This document shows positions 11,871-21,451 of a stretch of 64,000 bases of DNA, one piece after another. Below the pieces are notes generated by a model. The model was given only the letters and a program-made list of their open reading frames with translations. It ran no database searches and was not told the origin of the DNA. Every line of letters begins with the position of its first letter. Within the stretch, counting starts at the first letter, position 1. This DNA comes from Pyropia yezoensis (taxonomy: Eukaryota; Rhodophyta; Bangiophyceae; Bangiales; Bangiaceae): assembly GCA_009829735.1 (NCBI GenBank), contig CM020618.1:26760894-26824893 (forward strand). The letters run 5' to 3'. A program made the position numbers and the translations under genes.

Positions 11871-13979
11871 TCACCTCACGTCGATTAGGCAGCAGACCAG
11901 GTGCGCTTGCGCCCCCCCCACCGGCAGGCGACGCCCGCACACGGGGCACGCCGCCACAGAAGAGAGCGTGTCGCCGCCTCCCCCGTCACCGCCCCCGGCA
12001 CCACCGCCCGCAGCAGCAACCAGCGGCAGCGGCGACCGCGTCGTGCGTAGGCCCGCAGCGGCCACCCCCAGCGCGGCGGCCAAATCGGCCAGGGTGACGT
12101 CCGCCGCAGGCGGCAGCCGCCCCGCGCCGCCACCGCCGCCACCGCCACCTCCGCCGCCACCGCAGCCACCGCCGCCATCCCCTCCCCGGTCGGCAACGGC
12201 AACGAGCCACGGCGGAGGCGCGGGGGGGACCGCCGGCAGCCGCCCAGGGGTGGCCATCGCCCAGTCGGCAGGCAGCAGCAGCGGCAGGGCCGCGGGCCGC
12301 GGCGGCGCCCGTGTCGACGCGACGTCGCGCGCAAGTGAGGTTGGGGGGTGCGGAGGCGGCCGTGGCCGTCGCGGCGGGGGCGCGGCGGGCGGCAGCGGCG
12401 GGGAGGATGTCTTGCCCGCGGTGGGCGACGGGGAAGACGGAAAAGGCAACGCCAGGGACGGCGGCGTCGCCGGCGTCGCCGGCTGCCGCCCCAGTGGCGA
12501 AGACCGAGGCGGCGGCACTGGCGCAGCCGCCGCTGCCAACAAGGCCGCCACCCCGCCTCTGCCGCCGCCACCACCACCGTTCATGCCCCCCCCCCCTCCA
12601 TCGCCGTCACTACACTTGGCCGCCGTCCCTCCTTCCTCCCCGTATTCGCTGTCGTGGTCTGACAGCAGCTGAATGCCGTCTTCACTCTGCGTCTGCGACG
12701 GCACCTCCCAGCATTCTGTCGATGCGGCGGCGGCCCCCGCGTCTGTCCCTGCCGTCGTGTCGTGTGCAGCCGTCACCACAGCTGTGGCCGTGGCGCCAGC
12801 GGCGTCGGTGCCAACGGCAGCTTCTGGGACAGCACCTCGGGCCCCGGCCGTTCCCACGTCACCCCCAAACGCCACCGCCGTTGTTGACACCGTCGTCGTC
12901 GCCACCCTTTCGGCCGCCGGTTGGGGTACAGCCCCTCCCACCTCCCCCTCCGGGGGCGGCTCGCCCCACAGGCCCGGCGCGCCCTCCTCCTCCTCGTCAG
13001 CCGGGGCACCCGACAGCACAATACCGACCTCCTCTTCGTCCTCTGCTGGAGCGCCAGACAGCACGATACCCACCTCCTCCTCGGCGCCGGACAGCACAAT
13101 TGTGTCTTCGAGGCACAGCTGCAGGTGGAATTCCATCTCGGCCGGCGCCACCGGCACGGAGCACATGGGACACGCCGCAAGTTGGGGGGGGGGGCGCGGA
13201 GGCGGCACATAGGGTGGGGGCGGCGGTGGCCGCGGCGGTCGTGGTGGTGGCGGCAGCGAAAGCGGCAGAAGAGACGGAGGTGGCAGCTGCGGCGCCGCTA
13301 CTGCCGTCCCAGCTGTCGCTCTGTCCGTGGCCGTTGACGCTGCTGCCACGGTCGGGCGGCCGCCGGATGGAGGGCGCCCCCCACCTATCGCCGCTGCTGA
13401 CGGCGTCGGTGGAGGCGGCGGCGGCGGTGGTGGGGGTGGGGGTGGCAGCGGCGCCGAGGCAGACGGCCAGGCGGCTGCCGCCCCCACCGGCGGCAGGGGG
13501 CGACGCGGGGAGGCGGCCATGCCTGCTGCCCCTGGCGAGCCACGCGCACCCCCAACGCCCACTACCCGCGGGACGCGACCACCCCAGCGGACGCTGCCGC
13601 CCAAAGGGGCGACGGCAGGGGCGGCTGCGGCGGCAGCGGCGGCGGCGAGAGGAATACCACCACCCCTCATGCCGACATGGTTGCCGCCACCGCTCGTAGC
13701 GGCGGGGCCAGGCAATGACCCCGCCCCAACCGCCCCCCCACGCCCTCCCTGGATGAAAGGTACGCGGCCGCCAATGCCAAGGTGGCGAGGCGCTCCCCGG
13801 GGGGCGGCGGCGGTGGCGGCGGCGGCGGTGGCGGCAGCCGGGCGGCCGCCGAAGTAGTCTCGGATGCTGCGGTTCGCAGGGGTCGGGGGGGTTGTATCGG
13901 CCGCTCGGGGGCGTTTGCGAATGGGGGGAGGGGGCATCGTGCTTTGGACGGGGTCAAGGTCAGACGTGGTGGGCGGCAA
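11871..13979 (-). CDS. PIP-box/UBZ4/SIM protein, candidate PCNA-modification reader
   Basis: A 702-aa, largely disordered protein with an ordered set of short motifs. A basic patch (IRKRPR, 20-25) precedes a PIP-box-like NRSIRDYF (36-43), which has Asn at the usual Gln position. A Rad18/UBZ4-type zinc finger follows with C270, C273, H285 and C289 (C-x2-C-x11-H-x3-C). Directly after it are three near-identical IVLS motifs (294-297, 305-308, 320-323), each followed by acidic residues, as in SUMO-interacting motifs. A fourth (IQLLSDHDSE, 436-445) is similar. A second zinc finger of identical spacing (C678, C681, H693, C697) ends five residues before the stop. PIP plus UBZ4 is the layout of DNA-damage-tolerance proteins that bind PCNA and ubiquitin; no nuclease, polymerase or protease domain is visible. 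The role is inferred: nuclear recruitment to ubiquitinated or SUMOylated PCNA. Poly-Pro and poly-Gly linkers separate the motifs. A second Met at residue 15 is an alternative start. Confidence 0.75.
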   Translation of the reverse strand: MPPTTSDLDPVQSTMPPPPIRKRPRAADTTPPTPANRSIRDYFGGRPAAATAAAATAAAPRGAPRHLGIGGRVPFIQGGRGGAVGAGSLPGPAATSGGGNHVGMRGGGIPLAAAAAAAAAPAVAPLGGSVRWGGRVPRVVGVGGARGSPGAAGMAASPRRPLPPVGAAAAWPSASAPLPPPPPPPPPPPPPTPSAAAIGGGRPPSGGRPTVAAASTATDRATAGTAVAAPQLPPPSLLPLSLPPPPRPPRPPPPPPYVPPPRPPPQLAACPMCSVPVAPAEMEFHLQLCLEDTIVLSGAEEEVGIVLSGAPAEDEEEVGIVLSGAPADEEEEGAPGLWGEPPPEGEVGGAVPQPAAERVATTTVSTTAVAFGGDVGTAGARGAVPEAAVGTDAAGATATAVVTAAHDTTAGTDAGAAAASTECWEVPSQTQSEDGIQLLSDHDSEYGEEGGTAAKCSDGDGGGGGMNGGGGGGRGGVAALLAAAAAPVPPPRSSPLGRQPATPATPPSLALPFPSSPSPTAGKTSSPPLPPAAPPPRRPRPPPHPPTSLARDVASTRAPPRPAALPLLLPADWAMATPGRLPAVPPAPPPWLVAVADRGGDGGGGCGGGGGGGGGGGGAGRLPPAADVTLADLAAALGVAAAGLRTTRSPLPLVAAAGGGAGGGDGGGGDTLSSVAACPVCGRRLPVGGAQAHLVCCLIDVR

Positions 13980-15347
13980 TGACGAACGGCAGAGGGGTAG
14001 GATGGGCGGGGTCGTAGCATGGAAATCGACCAGTCAAGGAGCGGCGCATGGAGCCGTCGTGACGGCCACGTCCATAGACCTACCAGACGAAGTACCACAC
14101 TAGTGAACAACTGGTCAAGTTCTCAAAGGTCATTGCAACGCCCGAGACTTGAAGAGAAGGAATGGGGAGCAGCAGGCCGATGACGATCCCCGCTCATGGC
14201 CTTGCACAGACCCCTGCACGTAGGCGTTTTGCCCGCGAGACCTCCCGCCGTCGTCACAGAGCTGCGCTCCCCTCTGCCCCCACCTTCATCGCGGCGCCGC
14301 ACGCCCCCCCTCCACCTTACACGGCGGGCGCCCCAAAATTATTCCGCCGGCGCGGTCCCGCCCGCGAACGCTCTCTCCGTTTCCCTCCCCCCCACCTCCT
14401 TCATCCCCACATCCACCCCCCCCCGCCCATTGTCGTCGCCCCCGGAGAGAGCCGCGCGCCTCCCCCTCATCGCTGCTGCCAGTTTGTTGGGGGGGGGGGG
14501 GGAGTAACAGGTGAGAGGTAGATGGCCCTTGGAATTGGAAGGAGGGGGGGGGGGAGGGGGTCAGCCGTTGCTATCCGTGCAGACATCATGCGTGCAGAGG
14601 CGCACCACATCACCTCGGTGGATGAAGTACAGTGATGAGGGACTGGGGGTGCGCGTTTTCCGGGGAAGGACGGCTCCCAGCCAACCCGTCACCCCTCTCT
14701 GCGCTGTTCTACCGCGACCGCGTGCCACGAGCCGGCTGCGGAGGGGGGGGACGCCGCCGAAGGGTCCCACCCCCCGTACAGGTGGCGGCGTCTGCGTTCT
14801 CACCCGGCCGGCCGCGTCGGCCAGTCGGCGCTGCCGCCACCGCCGCTGCCGCACTCGCCGCCTGTCGCTGCAGGGGCATCTCTCCCGTCCGCCGCTGCCG
14901 ACGTTTGCTGACGCCGCCCCCGTTGGCGCCGCCGTCTCCGCTGTCGTCGTCGGTCGTCGCTGTCGCCGCCGCCGTCGCTGCCGCCACCGCCACCGCTGCA
15001 ACCCTCACCGCCACCGCCATCGCCACCGCTACCGCCGCCACCGCCGCCAGCCACCGTCGACGCGGTCGACGCCTGCGCTCCCCCCAGGGGCCACCGCCGT
15101 CGACCGGCTGGCCGTTGATGCATCCCCCCAAACGCGGTGCGGTCACCGTCGACGCGGCCGTCCCCCCGCTGGTCGTCGGCGTCCGTATCGGCTGCGGCGA
15201 CTCGTGCCCCACGGCTTGCTCTTTTCCTCGCGCTGAGACGGGCGACTTGTTAGTGTTGCGACACGTCCCGGGTGACAGCGACAGCTGCTTCAGCGGCGGC
15301 AGCGGCACGGGCGTCCCCGCCCCCCCAGTGGACGTGGTAGCTGTGCC
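13980..15347. other. Intergenic region between divergent genes
   Basis: This lies between the minus-strand zinc-finger gene and the plus-strand kinase, so it probably holds both promoters and 5' leaders. It is C- and G-rich with homopolymers near 14490 and 14545 and a GCC-type trinucleotide-rich stretch near 14820-15050. Open frames here are shadows of low-complexity DNA. No specific promoter element is supported. Confidence 0.4.
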
Positions 15348-17412
15348 ATGGCCGCCCACCGGTCGCCGCCCGAGGTCCCTCTTGCCGCGGCGGGCGAAGT
15401 GGCGGGGGTTCTCAGCTCGTGTGGGTCCCTCTCCCTCCACCAGTCGCTCATCTCCATGCCGTCGTACGGCGCAGCTGCCGACGCGGTGCCGGGCATTGTG
15501 CGGGTCAGCTGCGAGGGCACCCTCCTCAAGCGCCCCGCCTCTGGGTGGGGGCCGTGGAAGCGCCGCTACTTTCGTGTTCGCGGCACCCACCTATCGTGCG
15601 CCGACGCTCCCGGTGGGGTGACGAAGTGGACGCTCGACCTGTCTGCGGCTAAGCTCCTCACCTCTGCCTCTCGGCTGCGGCTGCTCATTGAGACCCGACC
15701 CCCGGGGGGAGCGGCGGCGGCGGCGGGGTTACGAGGGGGGGCAGGGGGCGGTGGCGCCGCCACGGCAGACGAGGCCGAGGAGCGGCTCCACCTCGACGGC
15801 CGGTCAGGCGGCGGCAACGGCGGGGGCGGTGGCGGCAGGGCCGACGGCGCACTGACGAGGGCCAAAACGCTCGCCGCATCGCCGCGGCCGCGCCACCGGC
15901 GGAGCGGGTCGGGCTGGTCTGGCGACCCGGGCGGCCGGCGAAGTGGCGGGCCTTTTGGCCGTGCTGCCGGTGGCGGGGACCCGCTGGTGGGCAGCGGGGC
16001 TGGCGGTGGTGGGGGTGGTGGCGGCAACGCGTCGTCGGGGGCTCGCAAGCTGACGCTCGCCGCCGAGTCGGCGGCCGACTATGACACCTGGCTCGAGGCG
16101 CTCACGTCGGCGATGCAGTGGAAAGTCACCCGCTTTTACGATGTGAGCAACGAGAGCCTCGGGGAGGGCGCATTTGGCCGCGTCCGCAAAGGTACTCGCC
16201 GCTCAGACGGCCTCGACGTGGCGGTCAAGACGATTAGCAAGGCGCGCCTCGGGGAGGACGACTACAAGTACCTCATCCGGGAAGTGGCGATTGCCCAGTC
16301 GGTGGCGCACCCGTGCGTCATGGGCACGTACGGTGTTTTTGAGACGGACACGTCCCTCCACATTGTCAGTGAGTACATGAGCGGAGGCACGCTCGCGCAG
16401 GTCATGACTGCGTGGAGTACCTTTACGGAGGAGCAGGCGCGGGGGATTATCTACGAGCTGATGCACGGCGTCACCTACCTCCACAGCATTGGCACCGTCC
16501 ACCGGTACGTGCATCGTGGTTGTGGTTGCAGGGGAGAGGGTGGGGGGGGTGGTTAGGGGGGATGCGGTGCTCGCGGGGGTTTTGGTAGTCCTCTCCCCCT
16601 CTGTTATACGTACTGACCGTGACGTCCCTTCCACCACCTTCCCCTCGTCTCCCCTCTCCCTCCTTCGCCCTTCATCTCGCCACAGGGACATCAAGCCCGA
16701 CAACATCCTTGCGCAGGGCAAGGACTGGCCTCTGCACGTCAAGCTGTCTGACTTTGGGCTTGCCCGCCAAATCGGGGTGCCCCCCTCGCCGGTCGGCTCG
16801 GCGGCGCACCTTCCCACCGGCAGCAGCGGCGGCGGCAGCAGCGGTTCCCCCACCGCCGACTCCCCACCGTCGTCGTCGAGGGCGGGATGGCCGGCCACGG
16901 TGGCGGCCATGGCTCCAACGACGGCGGCGGCGGCGCCTCCCTCTCCCAGTGGCCTTTTTCACGGCACTCCGTCGCTCAAGGAGCCTATCCCCGTGAGCAG
17001 CTCGCCCGTATCGCTTGTCCCCGTGGCAGCGGGGGTGGTGTCGGCGCCCGGCAGCCCTCCCCCCCCCGCCGCCACCTCCTCCCTGCTGATGCGTACGCAG
17101 GTGGGCACACCCGCCTTTGCTGCGCCCGAAATTATGCGCGGCGATCCCTATACGGACACCGTTGACGTGTGGGCGGCCGGGGTGGTGGCCTACACCCTTC
17201 TGTGCGGGCGGCTGCCATTTGGGGAGGACGCTGAAACGCCGCGGGAGATGGTGCGGGAGGTGCTGGCGGGAGTGGTGCGCTTTCCCGAGGACTCCTGGGC
17301 AGGTGTGTCGCCAGTGGCGCGCGACTTTGTGCGCCACCTACTGCGGGTAGACGGGGCGGCGCGGCCATCGGCGGCAGAGGTGCTTGAGCACCCGTGGCTG
17401 TCGGGCAGGTGA
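15348..17412 (+). CDS. PH-domain serine/threonine kinase (CAMK-like), one intron
   Basis: Exons 15348-16504 and 16686-17412 join to 627 codons. A PH domain begins near residue 56 (GTLLKRP, then WKRRYFRV), is interrupted by a Gly/Ala/Ser-rich insert (about 117-230), and resumes to its C-terminal Trp helix (DTWLEALTSAM, 245-255). The kinase domain follows: GEGAFG (272-277), VAVK with Lys294, HRDIKPDN (385-392), DFG (408-410), APE (532-534) and a C-lobe ending in EHPWLSGR. All catalytic residues are present, so it should be active. It probably phosphorylates Ser/Thr at membranes reached through the PH domain. The stretch from DFG to APE is about 124 residues, roughly 100 more than usual, and Ser/Pro/Ala-rich. 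The first Met was chosen; an additional 5' exon cannot be excluded. Confidence 0.88.
16505..16685 (+). other. Intron (181 bp) in the PH-kinase gene
   Basis: The donor is G|GTACGTG and the acceptor is CCACAG|GG, with a pyrimidine-rich 3' part. The intron splits the Arg codon of the catalytic HRD motif (CG|G), so splicing is needed to form an active catalytic loop. Reading through without splicing hits a stop soon after the donor. Confidence 0.93.
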
Positions 17413-18181
17413 CGCACGCTTGGACGAGAGATGGGCAGTTGGAAGGATGGGAGGGGATGTGGGGGGAGGGGATGTGGGGGAAGGGAGGGGAAAAGAAGAG
17501 AAGTGGGACGATCGCAGTGGCACCCATTCATGCCGGGATAATCCCTGCAGCGACCGTGCGGTAAAAAAAAAGGAGCGGGACGACGACAGGAGCGCACCAT
17601 GCTTTCATCAACATGGGTTGCAGGGGGAGACAGGGGCAGACGTGGTGTGGCAGGCTTGCCGACGCTGCCACCTCCCGCTCACGCCTCCTCTACCCGCTGC
17701 AGCGGCGGCAGCAGCAGCGGGGACCCAGCCGCCGGCCCGTAGACGCGGCCGTGGCCGTCGCCATGAGGGCGCGGCGGCGGCCGCCGCCGTGCGCGCGACG
17801 CTCACCGCGGGGGGGCCAATGATGGGCCATGGCGGGGCCGGCGCCCACCCCGCGGCGCGGATGGTTATGCCGGCTGAGGGGGGTGGGGCCCTTGAACCGA
17901 CACCGCAGCCGGCACGGCTGAGGGGGGTAGGGCCCTTGAACAAACACCGCAGCCGGCACGGCCGCCGCACGGCCGCCGAGGGGCGTGGCACGGTTGACGG
18001 CTGCCGACGCTCGGGAACCTGCGGGTGGCGCCCCCGACGGCACGAGGGGAAGGGACGGCAAACCCCGACCTGCGGCCGCCCGCCACGCGGAGGTCGGGCG
18101 CCTACGCCCCTCCCACCCCTCTCACCCCCTCCCCTCACCCCCCCCCACTTTCCTGGGTTGGACAGGAAACGTGGGCGGCGG
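17413..18181. other. Intergenic region, GC-rich
   Basis: Between the kinase stop and the convergent acidic-protein gene. It contains an A run near 17563-17571 and a 44-bp tandem duplication, but no gene I can support. Confidence 0.4.
17871..17958. repeat. 44-bp tandem duplication (two copies)
   Basis: Copies start at 17871 and 17915 with the shared start CGGCTGAGGGGGGT and the shared end CACCGCAGCCGGCA, differing at a few positions. The repeat is in noncoding sequence. Confidence 0.75.
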
Positions 18182-18901
18182 CTAGAGCCCCCCCGCCGGC
18201 CCGACATCGTCAATGTCCGAGTCAAACAGCATGCCGTCGTCGTCCTCGTCAACGCCATCGTCGTCGAGGCCGTCGTCGTCCTCATCGCCATACTCTTGGC
18301 CGTCCAGCAGGCCACCGTCGTCCCCATCTACACCGTCCACGTCGTAATCCCCAACTTCCTCTTCCCCATACACACCCGTGTCCCCCTCCCCTGCCGCCGC
18401 CGCCGCGGTCGCCGCCGCCGCCGTAGCGTCCGCCACGTCGGGGGTGTAGCCGCCAGCCGAGTCAGAGTAGCCCTCCTCCTCCTCCTCCTCCCCCTCTCCG
18501 TCAGTGGTGGTCATCTCCCCGCCCCCCGCCCTGGGAGTGCCCATGCGCGCGTGGCGTGTCGCCACCGCGGGGGTGGTGCCCCCCGCCGGCAGCACCCCCC
18601 CCCCATAGGCCGCCCCGGCACCGAGCGCGGCGACCCGCGCACGGGCAGCGGTGGCGGCGGCGGCCGCTGCCGCCGCCGCGGCGGCCAGGCCCACGGCGGG
18701 CGGCGCGGCGGCGGCGCGGTCGGCCGCCGCCGCCCGGCTGGCCGCCCGCTCCAGCGCCGCCACGTCCGCGTCGGCCGCGGCGGGGTGGGGGGGAGGGGGC
18801 AGCCACCGGAGGGACGGGAGGGGGGGGGAGGCGGGGTGAGCCACGGCGAGTACATGGTTGGCGTGAGGGGGGAAAGACGGGAGGAAAGGGGATGACGGCA
18901 T
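18182..18901 (-). CDS. Acidic low-complexity protein, 239 aa
   Basis: The family is not recognised. The N-terminal third is Pro/Ala-rich, the middle is an Ala-rich, probably helical stretch (about residues 45-95) with regularly spaced Arg, and the C-terminal half is strongly acidic (EEEEEEGYSDSAGGY, then many Asp/Gly/Val repeats to DIDDVGPAGGL). There is no signal peptide or zinc motif. The acidic bias is specific to this frame, which favours real coding over a shadow frame. It could be the last exon of a longer gene, since nothing upstream anchors the start. An acidic tail of this kind is common in chromatin-associated proteins, but no function can be assigned. Confidence 0.45.
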   Translation of the reverse strand: MPSSPFLPSFPPHANHVLAVAHPASPPLPSLRWLPPPPHPAAADADVAALERAASRAAAADRAAAAPPAVGLAAAAAAAAAAATAARARVAALGAGAAYGGGVLPAGGTTPAVATRHARMGTPRAGGGEMTTTDGEGEEEEEEGYSDSAGGYTPDVADATAAAATAAAAAGEGDTGVYGEEEVGDYDVDGVDGDDGGLLDGQEYGDEDDDGLDDDGVDEDDDGMLFDSDIDDVGPAGGL

Positions 18902-20061
18902 GGATCGGTGGTGTGGATGCCCGGCAGGTGTGTAGCGCGAAGTACGATGTGTAGCGCGAAGTACGATATATGGGAGGACAGCGCAGTGGGGTCTAAACGG
19001 GGACCACGGTTACCGAGAGGGAAAGCCGTGAGCCAAGAAGACGATCGAAATTTTATTCGTCGAGCCACGAAAGACATTCAATAAACACGGCGGCGCCTGC
19101 TCTTGTGCAGTCAGACCGCGGAATTTTCTTTCGCCCCCAATTACTGGAGAGTGACGGACAGACGCCCGTCAGAGAGAAAGAACGGGTGCCTGCCTTCTCG
19201 ACTGCTTGGACATCTCGAAGTTTAATTATACGCAGTTGCCATCCTGCTCTGCGTCACCCGCGCCATCTCACCTCGCCGCCCCCGCACCGCCTTGGTGGCC
19301 ATCTGCCCCCCCTGTCTTAACCTCTTCCTCCCTGTTCCCCCCCCCCTCCCCCCCCCTCCCCCCCCCCCTCTCGTTCTCTAGAGAAAGGGAGGCCGTCCTC
19401 AAGCATGAGCTGCGCACACAGCTGCCGCCATCTAGAAAGCCCCTCACGGGGCAAAGGAGGCAGGCGATCACTCGCAACGGATGAGCTCCCCCCAGACCAA
19501 CTCGGACCTGTCTGAGACTCCCCAATCCTGGAAAGCATATCCGGGAACTGAATCGCAGCCTTCTCACACCGATGCAAGTGTGCCTCAGCCCGTGTGATGT
19601 TGTCACTGATGCTGTACGAACAGGCGTCCGCTAAACATGACAAGACCTTCTTACCGTCGCGGACAGACACCCGGAGAAAGCTCCACACGGCGCGCTTCCC
19701 GCGCGGGGGGGGGGGGGGGTCGGGGAGGCATGGTAGTCTGCGGTGGAAGTGAAGAGGGGGGACAGACAGGACGTGGAACACCGCGGTGAAGCACGATGGT
19801 AAGACAGGGGTGGTGATGGACGGCGACGAGGGACGGTGTGAGAAGTCGTCGGCGAGACGCCGGGACTTGCCAGCTCCTGGGGCGTTTTAATACCTCATTG
19901 ACTCCTGGTCGCCACGTGTCGGTAATATACGGTAAGAAACTTTCTGACCGGTAATCACGCAGGAATACACAACGGGGAGGGGTCGTGACATGTCATGGAA
20001 ATTTCCATACGTGGCGGTCATTTGCACAACGCTACTCTTGACCACGCCACGCGCCCCCCCT
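18902..20061. other. Intergenic region
   Basis: It includes an AATAAA-like sequence near 19078-19084, a long C run near 19337-19372 and short unconvincing open frames. A 25-base sequence at 19009-19033 recurs at 20275-20299. No gene is supported. Confidence 0.4.
19009..19033 (+). repeat. 25-bp direct repeat, first copy
   Basis: The second copy is at 20275-20299 in the same orientation, with one mismatch. The shared core is GAGAGGGAAAGCCGTGAGC. The second copy ends 26 bases from the end of the DIRS-like coding remnant. Confidence 0.8.
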
Positions 20062-20136
20062 CCGCCGCCGATGCGAGCCGACGGCGGCGGGGCTGTCTCG
20101 AGACAGCCGCCCCGAAATGTTGAAACGTTCCGGGGC
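20062..20136. repeat. Three abutting hairpins
   Basis: Three inverted repeats follow one another with no base between them: 20062-20090 (9-bp stem CCGCCGCCG / CGGCGGCGG), 20091-20108 (perfect 18-base palindrome GGCTGTCTCGAGACAGCC) and 20109-20136 (stem GCCCCG / CGGGGC). The cluster lies just beyond the 3' side of the DIRS-like element. Its function is unknown; it may be a cruciform, terminator-like or element-end structure. Confidence 0.75.
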
Positions 20137-20274
20137 AGGGGCGAGGCTCTGACAAGGGGGGGTGGGAGGATTCGGAGCCAGCCCAATCCTCAGTGTGTCC
20201 GTGAATTCTGACCTACCGCCAAGTCCCCACGCAGGCGCTCAAGAAGAGAGATAACCAGCGAGAAATTAAGAGGT

Positions 20275-20299
20275 GTTACAGAGAGGGAAAGCCGTGAGC
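20275..20299 (+). repeat. 25-bp direct repeat, second copy
   Basis: It matches 19009-19033 with a single mismatch. It lies next to the 3' end of the DIRS-like remnant, so it may mark an element end or a shared insertion product. Confidence 0.8.
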
Positions 20300-20325
20300 T
20301 CACCAGATGGAAAACGGGGGGGTGC

Positions 20326-21310
20326 TCACGCCACACGCGGGAGTAGCCGCCCGAAAAAACCCCGATCAAAGTCGGTGGGGGGCGCAAGAGCCGAGATGCA
20401 GCTGGCGTAAAAGGTGCGCTCGGTGGTCGCCGACAGCTCGGTGATGGCGCCCCGCGGCACGCCCGCCGCGTTGGCCGCGGTGGCCCCGCCGCTCTTGAGG
20501 GAGTGCGAGGCATAGAACGTGCCGACCGGCGCCACGATGCCCATCAGCCACAGCTCCGCCAGCAGCCAGCCAGAGAAGAGCTTCGCCGCCTGCTTATCGC
20601 CGCAGGTGGTGAATAGGCGGGCTGTACTGGGGTGGCGGGAGAGGTCATCGAGAAACCTGCGCAGGAGGACGTGGGGGAGGTCGCCCTGCCCCCCGGCAGG
20701 AGCGTCTTGCGGCCGGGGGGCGGGAAGGGACCGCGCGATGAGCCCCGTCTCCGTCGCGGTCTTGTGCCGCGGAACGACGTTGTGCGTCGTGCCGTCCGGC
20801 CGGGCGTCCACCTCGCCAACCGTCTTGCTGGCCAGGTCGCTGGCCCGCCGCAGCCACCAAAATGACAGACATGGGCGTTCATGCGGCGACGACGCGCAGG
20901 GGCGGCGGTCAGCGCCCGCCGCGCCTGGTCCCACACAACTCGGTCGGAGAGCGGCACGCGGATGGGGTCGGGTGTGGGGCGGAGCTCGAGGCCCGCCCGC
21001 CGGAAGCCCGCCTTGGCCTCGCGCACCCGAGTGTCGTCACACGGGTTCGTGTGGCCCGCCGCCAGGTGCGCCTTCCGCACCGCCGCGAGCTTCGGCTTCA
21101 GGCTTGCAGCCTTGACCGATCCCCGCCGCCACTGCCAGCCAATGTAGTCGAAGACGATGGTAGCAGAGGCGGGGAGCGCGCACCGCCCCCGCCGCGTCCA
21201 GTAGCGGACAAAGGACGCCCAGTTGGCGGCGTAGGTCGAACCGAACCTGCCCACGACGGAGAAGCCGCGCAGGAAGGCGGCGGCAGCGGCGTCAGCGCCG
21301 AGTCCGGCGC
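20326..21310 (-). pseudogene. DIRS-like tyrosine recombinase, frameshifted
   Basis: The N-terminal core-binding part is in one frame (about 21300-20880: LRGFSVVGRFGSTYAANW, then a helical array), and the catalytic part is in another (20934-20326). The frame changes near 20870. Recognisable catalytic-domain pieces are WLRRASDLASK (Arg I), HKTATETG (the Lys), HSLKSGGATAANAAG (box II) and a terminal Tyr candidate in TERTFYASCI. The second catalytic Arg of the usual H-x-x-R is Lys here. With the reverse transcriptase/RNase H upstream on the same strand this is the gene order of DIRS-type retrotransposons, which integrate by recombinase rather than integrase. The copy is inactive. Confidence 0.8.
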
Positions 21311-21451
21311 CGGAACGGGCCACCAGCCCTCGGTGAAGGTGCCGCCACGCGGCGTATTGCGGCTCCTCCGCGGGCCGGCGGCTGGTGTTCCGACTGCCGG
21401 CCGGACGTGGGTGGGGGGCGCGCGGCGCTTCTCCGCCGTCAAAAGCCCGCC

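Noticed and set aside
11518-13699. Long plus-strand open frames opposite the zinc-finger gene
   Set aside because: They are Pro/Arg/Ala low complexity with no motifs, while the minus frame has two matching zinc fingers and repeated SIM-like motifs.
14511-15621. Open frames on both strands upstream of and overlapping the kinase start
   Set aside because: They follow GCC-rich trinucleotide sequence and overlap the well-supported PH domain in other frames.
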